Source: Aquirufa aurantiipilula (GTDB lineage: Bacteria; Bacteroidota; Bacteroidia; Cytophagales; Spirosomataceae). From it: a stretch of DNA of 64,000 nucleotides. Below the pieces are notes generated by a model. The model did not search any database. It saw only the letters and a list, made by a program, of their open reading frames with translations, and was not told where the DNA came from. Of the stretch, positions 9,343 to 17,460 are shown piece by piece. Position numbers and translations under genes: made by a program. The stretch lies in the NCBI RefSeq assembly GCF_019923745.1, contig NZ_JAANOG010000008.1:1-64000 (forward strand), read 5' to 3'. Each line of letters starts with the position of its first letter. Within the stretch, counting starts at the first letter, position 1.

Positions 9343-10068
9343 ATGAAAATTTGCAAACGAGTCATATTGGGACTTTTCTTTTTAGTTGCATGTGTTAGCC
9401 AAGATCTTTTGGCTCAAGGGCAGGATAAAACGGTGTTATTTCTTGGAAGGGTAGTAACTGCTACCAAAGCGGAGGATTTACCATTGGCTTATGTATATAA
9501 CCCAAAGGCTGGCCGTGGGGCCTTGAGTGACAATTTTGGTATGGTAGAGATGTATGTCTTTCCTGGAGATAGTTTGGTGTTTACCTATGTGGGTTATCAG
9601 AAAAAATATTACATCATTCCTAAAAATACAGATCAAGTACATCGAGCTATCATTTCTTTATCGGAAGAATCTAAAATTTTGTCTGAAGTAAAGGTTTTTC
9701 CGCATAGTTCAGAAGAAGAGTTCAAACAAGCATTCTTAAATATGCGCCTTCGAGATGAAAAACAACGAGGGATTTTAGCTAATAATTTGGAACAATCGAA
9801 GCTGAATGTTTTTGCTTTACAAGCAGGGATGGGGGCCTCCTCCAATTTTAGAAATTTTTCAGATCAAATGGTTTCTGCTCAGGCGAATAAAACTTTTTAT
9901 GCTAGTCCAATTTTGTCACTTACCAATCCTTTTGCTTGGATTAATTTCATTCAATCCATTAAAAATGGCGATTTGAAGAAGAAAGAATGGAAGAAAGCCT
10001 ATGAATTTTTGCCAAAGGAAAATATCTCTAGACAGCAGTTTTTGAGGGAGACCAATACCAATAAGTAG
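9343..10068 (+). CDS. Exported protein with carboxypeptidase-regulatory-like (CarboxypepD_reg) domain
   Basis: A signal peptide (hydrophobic core FFLVACVSQDLLAQG) is followed by a beta-sandwich domain at about residues 30-105: FLGRVVTATKAEDLPLAYV, then GRGALSDNFGMVEM and PGDSLVFTYVGYQKK, the pattern found at the N-terminus of many TonB-linked proteins. There is no barrel; the remaining ~130 residues are charged, and I recognise no family. Located in the periplasm or on the envelope. Function unknown. It ends 2 bases before the end of the convergent TonB receptor gene. Confidence 0.7.
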   Translation: MKICKRVILGLFFLVACVSQDLLAQGQDKTVLFLGRVVTATKAEDLPLAYVYNPKAGRGALSDNFGMVEMYVFPGDSLVFTYVGYQKKYYIIPKNTDQVHRAIISLSEESKILSEVKVFPHSSEEEFKQAFLNMRLRDEKQRGILANNLEQSKLNVFALQAGMGASSNFRNFSDQMVSAQANKTFYASPILSLTNPFAWINFIQSIKNGDLKKKEWKKAYEFLPKENISRQQFLRETNTNK

Positions 10069-10070
10069 GA

Positions 10071-12182
10071 TTACCACCTCATCTGTACTCCTACGTAAAT
10101 AATTCTTTTCTGAAAATATTCTTGGAAGGACTGTTGATAATCCCAGTTATAATTGATGGATTTAACATTGTCACGGTTTAATACATTACTAATCGATATA
10201 TATGTAATCCAAGATAGCTGATTTGATTTATGGAACATTTTACTGAGCATAGCATCTATTCGCATATAAGGTGATAAATTATCTGAGGAAAGGGAATCAA
10301 ATTGAGGAACATAAACTTGTAATTCTGAGGAAAATGCTGATGCTAATAATGGTCTATAATAATTCCCCATCCTTATTAAACTGCTTAAACTAAGGTCCAC
10401 CCATTTCCACTTCCATTGTGAGTTTGTTCGTAAGAAGTAAGGGATTTGGTAGGGAGAGTGTTGAGTTATAGTCCCAATTTTCATTTGACTCCAGTGGCTA
10501 CCTAAACTCCATTCATGTTTGGATTTTGATGTAACTAAACTGAAGTTACATTCTGCTCCAAATGCTTCTATCGTATAATGGAGAGATTTTTCCGTTTTGT
10601 AAAAAGTATGTAAACTCCATTTTTGTAGTTCCTTTTCCTGGACTAAATCAAAGGAAACCTGTTGACTTGTTACTATGGAATACTCATTTTCTGGGGTATA
10701 TAAGCTAGCAATTTGTTTACTCCATGCTAGATTAAGGTATTTTTCCAGCTCATGAAGATACCATCGAGTATGGATTTGATGGGTAAACCGCCAATCAGAT
10801 ATAGATGGAAAATGAGTCAGCTTAACTGCGAATCCCATTCTAAATGGCTTAGAAAATGCATAATTGTTGGATAGAAATAATTCCTGTTGAGAAAGACTGG
10901 GAGTGTTTGAAAACAGAATAACAGGTGATTGTGGACGGTAATCAAAGCTATAAATAGGTCTTCTGATTTGATATGAAGTTTGAGATTGAAACCATTGATA
11001 GCCCGTTTTAATGGTCCAGTTTTCCTGAGGAAAAAGTTGTAGGTCAATTCCGCTGAAGAGTTGAACTGATTTTGGGTGGTAGGCATAATTGCCAGTGCTA
11101 TCATGTTGAGTGGATTCATGAAGTCCAAATTTTAATGTCCACTGTGCATGTTCTTGCAGTTTAGATAGATTGAGGGTCTGAATGTGCCTATTTTTTTGAT
11201 ATTCAAAAGGACCAGCAAAAGAAGGATGTCTAAATTGACTACTATATTTTTCAATCATAAGGAGGCTGAATATTTTGAATCTCCATAAATTTTTAGTTTG
11301 AAAAAAAGCATTTAGGCCCCAGTCACTTTCGTTAAATTGTGGTAAATCTTGTAGAGAGGTGGGATTAAATGATTTTAATAAGGGGCTGAATTGATGATGG
11401 CCAAATATGCTAATTCCATTTTTATCTTTTGCCCATGGAGTCCAATGTATACCTGCTTGTCCAAGGCTAAGATCTATTTCCATGTTTTGCTTGCTGAATG
11501 ATTCATTGCTTTGAATTTGTACTACTCCCGTGCTAGCATTTAGTAGTTCTAAAGGAGGGTTACTTGGAAAAATAAGTAAGTCTTTGATGGAATTGATTGG
11601 AATTAGACTGAAAGTGCCCAAACTGGACATTTGGGTGAATTTAATGGGTTCTGGAATGGGTATATCGTTGAGGTATATTTGAGTTAATTGGGGATTACTT
11701 CCTCTAAAACTTATGGAGGCAGATTCACCAAAGGGGCTTGCTGCTGAGGTGGATTGAACCGCTAAAAGGGGGTCGGCCTTGGAGGATGCATTGACTACAA
11801 CATCTAAAAAATTGATTTTTTGGTTAACAAAATCTTCTGACATTGGAACACTAGCCTTTACTTTTACTTCCGCGAGGGCATTGGGTTTATCTAATGTTAA
11901 TTGTATTTCTAAATCCTTATTATACTGGATCGGTATATATTTTTGTTTATAACCTATCATGGAAACAAGTAGGGTATCAGGTAGGCCTTTGCTTAGTTTT
12001 GAAAATTGAAATGTCCCCGTCGAATCGCTGAGTAAACTAAGTTTATTATGAATTAAAAGTAGACTTACATTTTCTAAATAGGTTTGATGGTAGGCATCCA
12101 TAACTCTCCCTCTTAGCTGAGTTTGAGCTATTGAACAGGTTGAAATACCAATGAAAAATATTAGTAAGTACTTTATTTTCAT
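10071..12182 (-). CDS. TonB-dependent receptor, last gene of the TOMM operon
   Basis: Outer-membrane beta-barrel of 703 residues. A signal peptide (MKIKYLLIFFIGISTCSIAQ) precedes a CarboxypepD_reg-like domain at ~22-105 and a plug domain at ~120-240 containing SASISFRGSNPQLTQIYLNDIPIP. A barrel of alternating aromatic strands follows, ending ...YVGVQMRW. The ATG at 12182 overlaps the stop of the M50 gene (ATGA), so the two are translationally coupled. An earlier in-frame start inside the M50 gene adds 17 residues that spoil the signal peptide. Placement in the azole-peptide operon suggests the receptor handles the modified peptide or a complex of it; that is inference. It is shorter than SusC proteins and has no SusD partner. 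Confidence 0.85.
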   Translation of the reverse strand: MKIKYLLIFFIGISTCSIAQTQLRGRVMDAYHQTYLENVSLLLIHNKLSLLSDSTGTFQFSKLSKGLPDTLLVSMIGYKQKYIPIQYNKDLEIQLTLDKPNALAEVKVKASVPMSEDFVNQKINFLDVVVNASSKADPLLAVQSTSAASPFGESASISFRGSNPQLTQIYLNDIPIPEPIKFTQMSSLGTFSLIPINSIKDLLIFPSNPPLELLNASTGVVQIQSNESFSKQNMEIDLSLGQAGIHWTPWAKDKNGISIFGHHQFSPLLKSFNPTSLQDLPQFNESDWGLNAFFQTKNLWRFKIFSLLMIEKYSSQFRHPSFAGPFEYQKNRHIQTLNLSKLQEHAQWTLKFGLHESTQHDSTGNYAYHPKSVQLFSGIDLQLFPQENWTIKTGYQWFQSQTSYQIRRPIYSFDYRPQSPVILFSNTPSLSQQELFLSNNYAFSKPFRMGFAVKLTHFPSISDWRFTHQIHTRWYLHELEKYLNLAWSKQIASLYTPENEYSIVTSQQVSFDLVQEKELQKWSLHTFYKTEKSLHYTIEAFGAECNFSLVTSKSKHEWSLGSHWSQMKIGTITQHSPYQIPYFLRTNSQWKWKWVDLSLSSLIRMGNYYRPLLASAFSSELQVYVPQFDSLSSDNLSPYMRIDAMLSKMFHKSNQLSWITYISISNVLNRDNVKSINYNWDYQQSFQEYFQKRIIYVGVQMRW

Positions 12183-13342
12183 GGTATGATGCTGATGAAA
12201 TATGGGACAATAATCCAAAGTGCCAATAGGCAATAATAGGCAGAAATAAAGCCGTAACTCATTATGATAAATGAGCCATATAAATAATCCTTAGCAGTTA
12301 ATTCGATGGATTCAATTCGGAATAATACGGATTTACACTTTTTGAGGGATCTACTTGCTTCATGGAATAGAGCCGGCTCATGCAAAAATTCGGATAGTAG
12401 AAAATATCCATCGGTACCTGGGATAAAGGGAACTGCATTAAAGACTATTCGAAATGCGATGAAGCACTGTAAAAATTGCCAATGTGAGAACCAAATTTTA
12501 TCCATTTCCCAATTCAAGAGTATATTAATCCCCAGTACTAATGAAATATCTAGGATTATTCCTGCTAATATGACTTGAATGCGATGTTTGTGATTATCCC
12601 AAAAATGAAGGGAATTCGTATTGATGTGAACAAATGGAATGAAGCCTAGAACCAGAGAAAATCCCAAATCAGCGACTAAGCCTCCGTACCTCAAATAGAT
12701 CAGATAGTGAGCAAATTCGTGTAAAAAAGTAGAAGAGAGAAGCCCTAAAATTAAAAAGGGGATTAGATAGGGGCTACTCAATAATTCAAATTCAAGCCAA
12801 TGTTCTATGAATGTAGGATGAAATGCCAATTGACCTATTCCCAAAATAATAAGTAACAAAGAAGCAATACTACTTAGGTTTTGTACCCATGCGTTTTTGG
12901 CCCATTTTTCCATCCATGTTTTTTCTAAAGGGATTTTTGCAATTTTGAAAAATCGTAGATTACCTCTTCCAATAAATTCAATGGTGATATTTAAAAAGGA
13001 AAACAGCTGAGTTACAGCCAATTTCCAAGCTGTGATATTTTGTGTGATCTTTTTGTTTTTTTGATTTTGGTAGGCTTCCAAGGCATCTTCATGCATCAAC
13101 AATTCGATTTCCTGTGAATACTGAATTAATTGATTTAGTATAGCTAAGTCAGCATCATAACTTTGCTTTATATATGCCAAGGTTTTGTTTTCATCTCGAT
13201 TATTTACTAGGTGAGAAAGTATTTCCCATTCACATTGACTGATTTGAATCAACATGTCTTTCCAATTGTGTTTGAAATAGAGGTCATCGGTGCTCTCCTT
13301 AGCATAAATGAGTTTAAAATCTGGATTAATGACATAGTTCAT
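12179..13342 (-). CDS. M50 family membrane zinc metalloprotease (site-2-protease-like)
   Basis: 387-residue polytopic membrane protein. HEFAH at 208-212 is the zinc-binding HExxH, and NAVPFIPGTDGY at 302-313 gives the second S2P motif with the metal-ligand aspartate D311. Residues 1-85 are soluble and look like a PqqD-type winged helix (ILSHLVNNRD... AILNQLIQYSQEIELL), as in the 'putative peptide zinc metalloprotease' proteins found in RiPP clusters. Likely roles are leader removal, export or immunity for the azole peptide; the sequence cannot decide. The start lies 2 bases after the SagB stop and its end overlaps the receptor gene. Confidence 0.85.
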   Translation of the reverse strand: MNYVINPDFKLIYAKESTDDLYFKHNWKDMLIQISQCEWEILSHLVNNRDENKTLAYIKQSYDADLAILNQLIQYSQEIELLMHEDALEAYQNQKNKKITQNITAWKLAVTQLFSFLNITIEFIGRGNLRFFKIAKIPLEKTWMEKWAKNAWVQNLSSIASLLLIILGIGQLAFHPTFIEHWLEFELLSSPYLIPFLILGLLSSTFLHEFAHYLIYLRYGGLVADLGFSLVLGFIPFVHINTNSLHFWDNHKHRIQVILAGIILDISLVLGINILLNWEMDKIWFSHWQFLQCFIAFRIVFNAVPFIPGTDGYFLLSEFLHEPALFHEASRSLKKCKSVLFRIESIELTAKDYLYGSFIIMSYGFISAYYCLLALWIIVPYFISIIP

Positions 13343-13344
13343 AG

Positions 13345-14175
13345 TTATTTGCCTAGAGATAAAGCTAAAAGAGTAATCTGACTCGGATTTTGGTATGAAA
13401 TCAATTGAGCAAGTGCTTCATCATTGAATCCACCTATGGCACAAGTTCTCATGGCTAGGGATCCACTGGCTAAATACATGGATTGAACAATTTCACCGGC
13501 TTCGATCATGGCCCATCGAATACCCCGATCAAGGTATTTAAAACAGGATCTTTCAAGTTCTGCCCCCAGGACCATAAATGCACTTGAATTGCTATAATCG
13601 ATATCATTTTTTTGCTCAGCAAATAGTGTGGTATTCAAGGCAACTTTTAATTCTTCGCGATCCTTAAAAGCATGTATTAATTTGAGTTTCGAAGAGAATA
13701 GGTCATATAAGAATACTCCTAAAGGAAGCTCTTCTATCAGTTGATTGATTACATATACATCAATTGGATATAAACCTCCACCCGATGGGATATTTCTTCG
13801 AGGAGGGATCAATAACAATGGGTCAAATCGCTGAGTTATGGAATAACTTAAATACAAAAATTGAGAAAGATCCTGTAAGGAGAGTTTGTTATCTGGGTCA
13901 TAATTTCTTTGACTGCTTCTTTCTTGATTTAATTGATTCAATGCCTTCGCCAATGGTGGTAAAGGGGTATTGATTGCTAAATCATATTCCTCACAGAAAC
14001 CTAATTCTATACTATGATGACTAATATTTCTCATGAAATAGTCACTGGACATCACTGCATTCAGGCGTTCGCTGTACTCCTTGGCCTGGTAACTATATAA
14101 TTTACTATGTTCCAGGAAGTCGTATGAGATATCTGAAATACAAGGTTCAAATAATAGATTTCGAGTTTTGGCCAT
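13345..14175 (-). CDS. SagB-type azoline dehydrogenase (nitroreductase fold)
   Basis: FMN-dependent oxidase that in TOMM pathways turns thiazolines/oxazolines into aromatic thiazoles/oxazoles. Signature segments: SSQRNYD (88-93, start of the FMN site), PPRRNIPSGGGLYPIDVYV (124-142) and DRGIRWAMIEAGEIVQSMYL (216-235) followed by TCAIGGFND. These match the SagB/ThcOx family rather than ordinary nitroreductases. At 276 residues it lacks long N-terminal extensions. It lies between the TPR gene (4-base gap) and the M50 gene (2-base gap). Its presence implies that at least part of the product carries aromatic azoles. Confidence 0.88.
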   Translation of the reverse strand: MAKTRNLLFEPCISDISYDFLEHSKLYSYQAKEYSERLNAVMSSDYFMRNISHHSIELGFCEEYDLAINTPLPPLAKALNQLNQERSSQRNYDPDNKLSLQDLSQFLYLSYSITQRFDPLLLIPPRRNIPSGGGLYPIDVYVINQLIEELPLGVFLYDLFSSKLKLIHAFKDREELKVALNTTLFAEQKNDIDYSNSSAFMVLGAELERSCFKYLDRGIRWAMIEAGEIVQSMYLASGSLAMRTCAIGGFNDEALAQLISYQNPSQITLLALSLGK

Positions 14176-14179
14176 GGTT

Positions 14180-14899
14180 CTAAAGTTTATACTGATGGAA
14201 TAAATTATTCTCAGGGAATTTGCTTTTAGCCTCTTGTAGATAATGTTGAGCTTTGGCTTTCTGATTCTCTTCTTTAAAAAATCGGATTAGAAATAAATAG
14301 GATTCTGGGATACCCCATTGAGGATCTTTGGAATTTTCGACCACGGTAGATGCTAATGAAATAGCTTTGATGAGATTGGATTCCACTAGTTTACGCCCTC
14401 CGTACATTTTGGGAGTATAAAAATCATATATAGCTAAGGCATAATATGCTCTTGGATTTTTAGGATTTAAATCAATGGCCCTTTCTGCTAATCTTCCAAC
14501 TTTTCCTGCTTTGATAGGCAATAAGAAAACATTGGTAAAATTGAGCTTCAGTCCATCTATCAAGGATTGTAATGCTAAAGTTTCCGAATTGGGTTTCGTA
14601 ATTTTACCTATCATGGAGGAAGCTTGCTCGAGGGATTGTTGGGCTTTTTTCTCTTCAGTTGAATTCGATAATTTATAATTGAAGTAATCCATGTAATGAG
14701 CATAGGCATTCCAGTACAAATAGTAATACTCGTTGCTTGGATGGTTATTCATGTAAGTGATGATTTTTTGTAGACTATCCTTATGTGTTTTCCATGATAT
14801 TTTTTGAACCTCGTGTACTATATTTTCCATGTTTCCCTGTGCCAAACACAAGACAGGTAATAATAAAGTTGCTATAAGGAGTATTATTCGTTTTTTCAT
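14180..14899 (-). CDS. Exported TPR-like protein in the TOMM operon
   Basis: 239 residues with a signal peptide (IILLIATLLLPVLCLAQG). The rest is helical; AERAIDLNPKNPRAYYALAIYDF followed by TPKMYGGRK and a final helix pair (ESYLFLIRFFKEENQKAKAQHYLQEAKSKFPEN) resemble tetratricopeptide repeats. It should be periplasmic, an odd place for a protein encoded between the cytoplasmic cyclodehydratase (3-base gap) and dehydrogenase (4-base gap). I do not recognise it as a known TOMM component. Possible roles are a scaffold, a carrier of the product to the receptor, or immunity. Confidence 0.72.
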   Translation of the reverse strand: MKKRIILLIATLLLPVLCLAQGNMENIVHEVQKISWKTHKDSLQKIITYMNNHPSNEYYYLYWNAYAHYMDYFNYKLSNSTEEKKAQQSLEQASSMIGKITKPNSETLALQSLIDGLKLNFTNVFLLPIKAGKVGRLAERAIDLNPKNPRAYYALAIYDFYTPKMYGGRKLVESNLIKAISLASTVVENSKDPQWGIPESYLFLIRFFKEENQKAKAQHYLQEAKSKFPENNLFHQYKL

Positions 14900-14902
14900 G
14901 AT

Positions 14903-16171
14903 TTATGGGAAAGGGTGTGGATATGTTAGAAATAGATTTTCATTCGGTTCTGCCCTTAGGTATTTTAAAAAGGGTTGCCGATGTACTCCTGTTAATAAAT
15001 TCCAATGAGGTACAATTACTCGGACTACTTCCATACCCTGAGATTGAACATCCTCAGTACTTAATGGAACAACTAATATGTGGTTTAAGTCCAGTTGATT
15101 TATTTCATTCCAAGATTGAATTTTAGGTTTAATTCGTTCATTTTCAGGGAAATGAGATTCTGTGCTTAGAGCTGCTTGGAGAATAGCGGATTTTTTTCTC
15201 CATTGGGGAAAACGATTGTAGAATGCAAAATGCTTGTCAAAACTATTAATGCTGTCAAAGCCTGGCAAATTATCTATCCATTCTTCTGGTTTTTGACTTA
15301 AACCAATGGCATATTCAATTCCTTGATAGGCTTCTAGGCACGCTTTGATGATGGATTCTTCTTTGCTAAATCGACAGGCGCAACCCATCGATTGGAAAAG
15401 TTGTCCTTTGTATGGGAAAAAAAGTACAACAACATGCGTTTCTATAGGACTTAAGGGGGATAAATCGAAAAGCTTTATTTGCACTCGATTATTATCAAAT
15501 AATTGCTTGATTTTAGGGTGTTCGAAAGATGCTAAGACTTCTTTTTGGTTTAACATCGGGATATGCTTGATCCAATGATCTTGCCGATACCAGAACTCTG
15601 CAAATACATTTCTTTCAGCACATTCTAAAAAGCCTCCAACAGTAGCATCATGGATATTTTTGCCCGCCGAAATACCGGTTGAGGTTTGAAGGGCATAATT
15701 CTTTTTACTATCCCAATCGGTATTATGAGGTAAATGCACTGCGAATGCGGGTACCCAAACGGATTGTTGATTATTGACATTTTCACTTTTAATCCAACTT
15801 ATTACGTCATTTGGTTCCCATTTTTGATAGGGGAAATCTAGAGTGTATTGTTCTGGGGCATAAGGAATGAAAGTTTCTACAGGTAAGAAATTTTTATCTT
15901 GACTCCTCATATCAGACTCACTTGCAAAGACTAAATCCTGTATGTCTTGATGAGATGCAGCATACCTCTCTGTCCATTCACCAATGGCCGAATTTGTTGC
16001 TTCGCCTTGGCTGAACCCTATACCTGAGCCTTGAATCATGTAAGTATTGGAGGCCAACATGTCTAGATGTGTTGCTTCAACGTAGCTTTGAAATAGCCCA
16101 GCTGGCAAACACCTTCTGGTGGGTATCTGAAATTGATTTCCGTGGATTAAATCATCTTTAAGTGCTATCAT
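14903..16171 (-). CDS. YcaO-domain TOMM cyclodehydratase (SagD-like)
   Basis: ATP-dependent enzyme that cyclises Cys, Ser and Thr side chains of the precursor onto the peptide backbone, giving azolines. YcaO ATP/Mg motifs are visible: GEATNSAIGEWTERY (56-70) and ISAGKNIHDATVGG with ECAER (183-187). The last five residues are PHPFP (418-422), the PxPxP tail that in studied TOMM YcaO enzymes organises the active site. Length 422 fits a stand-alone D protein that works with a separate E1-like C protein, which is the next gene upstream (15-base gap). The PxPxP separates it from non-cyclase YcaO proteins such as the RimO-associated type. Confidence 0.93.
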   Translation of the reverse strand: MIALKDDLIHGNQFQIPTRRCLPAGLFQSYVEATHLDMLASNTYMIQGSGIGFSQGEATNSAIGEWTERYAASHQDIQDLVFASESDMRSQDKNFLPVETFIPYAPEQYTLDFPYQKWEPNDVISWIKSENVNNQQSVWVPAFAVHLPHNTDWDSKKNYALQTSTGISAGKNIHDATVGGFLECAERNVFAEFWYRQDHWIKHIPMLNQKEVLASFEHPKIKQLFDNNRVQIKLFDLSPLSPIETHVVVLFFPYKGQLFQSMGCACRFSKEESIIKACLEAYQGIEYAIGLSQKPEEWIDNLPGFDSINSFDKHFAFYNRFPQWRKKSAILQAALSTESHFPENERIKPKIQSWNEINQLDLNHILVVPLSTEDVQSQGMEVVRVIVPHWNLLTGVHRQPFLKYLRAEPNENLFLTYPHPFP

Positions 16172-16186
16172 GTTAGTGAAGACGGA

Positions 16187-17053
16187 TTAAACATTGAAGG
16201 TCATGGATTGATTTTTATGACTACAAATAGGACATTGAGGCACTTTTAAAATTTTATACCTCTGTACTTCAATAGGACTACCTTGAACGACAAAACTTTG
16301 TCCAATTAATGGTGAGAATGTTAATCCTGAATTGAAAAACTGTTGCAATTCTTCATGGATAAAATTACTGAGGGCCAAGAAATAGCGTTTTTCTTGAATC
16401 AATGGTGTGTAGACATACTCTTGATTATGCTTTTTCTGAAAGACAGAGAAAGCTTTTGGGTTCTTCAGTTGGACTCGTTTCCGATTGGCATAGCAATTCA
16501 AACATGGACTTAATAATTTGGAAGAAATGATAGGTCCAATCGTGAAAGTTGAACTATCAATTTCCGTATATAAAAGAGGGATTTTAGCCTCATAACTTAA
16601 TTGTGCTAGTTCTTTTATGTTTTTGTGATGTGTAAAAAGAGAACCCACAAATAAGATTACATCTGAATCAATCAAATTATCCTCCAAGATATATTCAAAG
16701 GAAGGCTTACTTACTTGATTCAGTAAGTGGATAAGGGAGCTAGATTGATCTGATTGCTTTGCATCTACGAGTACATGGATTTTTACTTTTTGAGGACTTT
16801 GGGTCTGTTGGATTACTTGTTTTTCCTTCAACCAGTCGAATAATTCTTGAAAAACTTCAAAATCATCTCCAAAATCCTCCTTGTGTTTTTCATAAATGTG
16901 ACTTATGGAGTCCTCTTGCTGAATTCCTTGAAGTATTTGTTTGATCAAGGGAGTTGATTCACCTTGTATTTCTATTAAATTTTGATCTCCGTTTACGATG
17001 AATAGAGTATCCGGACCACAAAATATGGCTTGGTGGGGTATCGTAGTTTTCAT
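16187..17053 (-). CDS. TOMM leader-binding E1-like protein (SagC-like)
   Basis: Partner of the YcaO enzyme that recognises the precursor leader and presents the core. Residues ~8-82 look like a RiPP recognition element (PqqD-like winged helix: LIEIQGESTPLIKQILQGI ... FQELFDWLKEKQVI). Residues ~90-180 are a degenerate ThiF/E1 fold without an obvious ATP site. Two CxxC pairs, CLNC (184-187) and CPIC (274-277), form the structural zinc site typical of this family. At 288 residues it is somewhat shorter than SagC. It begins 56 bases downstream of the precursor gene, just after the hairpin at 17075-17103. Confidence 0.87.
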   Translation of the reverse strand: MKTTIPHQAIFCGPDTLFIVNGDQNLIEIQGESTPLIKQILQGIQQEDSISHIYEKHKEDFGDDFEVFQELFDWLKEKQVIQQTQSPQKVKIHVLVDAKQSDQSSSLIHLLNQVSKPSFEYILEDNLIDSDVILFVGSLFTHHKNIKELAQLSYEAKIPLLYTEIDSSTFTIGPIISSKLLSPCLNCYANRKRVQLKNPKAFSVFQKKHNQEYVYTPLIQEKRYFLALSNFIHEELQQFFNSGLTFSPLIGQSFVVQGSPIEVQRYKILKVPQCPICSHKNQSMTFNV

Positions 17054-17074
17054 GTGTGGGTAGGTATTTAGGTA

Positions 17075-17103
17075 AAGCGGGTGGAGAAAATCTCCACCCG
17101 TTT
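17075..17103 (-). terminator. Hairpin between precursor and biosynthesis genes (attenuator candidate)
   Basis: A perfect 10-bp GC-rich stem, CGGGTGGAGA/TCTCCACCCG, with a three-base centre, lies 10 bases after the precursor stop and 25 before the E1 start. The T-run on the transcribed strand is short (CTTTACC), so it probably acts as a partial terminator or 3' stabiliser, giving more precursor than enzyme mRNA. The streptolysin S operon has a terminator in the same place, between sagA and sagB. Confidence 0.75.
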
Positions 17104-17109
17104 ATCCAA

Positions 17110-17262
17110 TTAGGCTGTCGCTTCTGCTGGCGCATCATTGTTTGATTTGCAGCAAGTACATGTACAAGTGCAAGTCGAACCAGCAAGTGCTACCTCGTTT
17201 GATCCTCCGAAAGAAGCATCTCTGTTTTCTAAAACAGTCAGGGTTAATTTTAACTTTTTCAT
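17110..17262 (-). CDS. TOMM (azol(in)e peptide) precursor, 50 residues
   Basis: Small gene starting at the ATG at 17262. The leader starts MKKLKLTLTVLENRD, a basic-hydrophobic start like that of other Bacteroidota RiPP leaders, and carries a Gly-Gly at 19-20. Residues 29-38 are STCTCTCTCC: ten consecutive residues that can all be cyclised (five Cys, four Thr, one Ser), followed by KSNND and an Ala/Glu-rich tail. Leader cleavage could fall after G20 or after the ALAG at 25-28. The gene opens the operon that encodes the E1-like, YcaO and SagB proteins needed to make azoles, so the assignment rests on both composition and context. The mature structure is unknown. Confidence 0.9.
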   Translation of the reverse strand: MKKLKLTLTVLENRDASFGGSNEVALAGSTCTCTCTCCKSNNDAPAEATA

Positions 17263-17460
17263 TGTGATTAGGGTTAGGTTGATTGAATTATTTCGAAGGC
17301 AATTTCAAAAAAATGTCCTAATTACAAAAGGCTTGTCAATGCGGGGGGATTACATTATCAGTTTGTAGATAATTTTAAATAAGAAATGGGCTTAGGCGTC
17401 CAATTGAGATACAAATTTGATTTTTGACAAGTTTTGAGATTCCAAAAACTTGATTAAAAT
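17263..17460. other. Upstream region of the TOMM operon
   Basis: This 198-base AT-rich gap between pgeF and the precursor gene must hold the operon promoter. On the minus strand a TTGACA-like element (near 17335) is followed by a T-rich stretch, but no perfect TAnnTTTG box is present. A hairpin at 17428-17452 (CAAGTTTT/AAAACTTG, 9-base loop) lies just past the pgeF stop and could be a weak terminator for pgeF. Confidence 0.4.

Noticed and set aside
16959-17186. 75-residue minus-strand frame across the precursor and E1 start
   Set aside because: It is out of frame with both; its composition is a shadow of the Cys/Thr codons and the hairpin.
17263-17460. Riboswitch before the TOMM operon
   Set aside because: Only AT-rich sequence and one weak hairpin close to pgeF; no conserved aptamer pattern seen.
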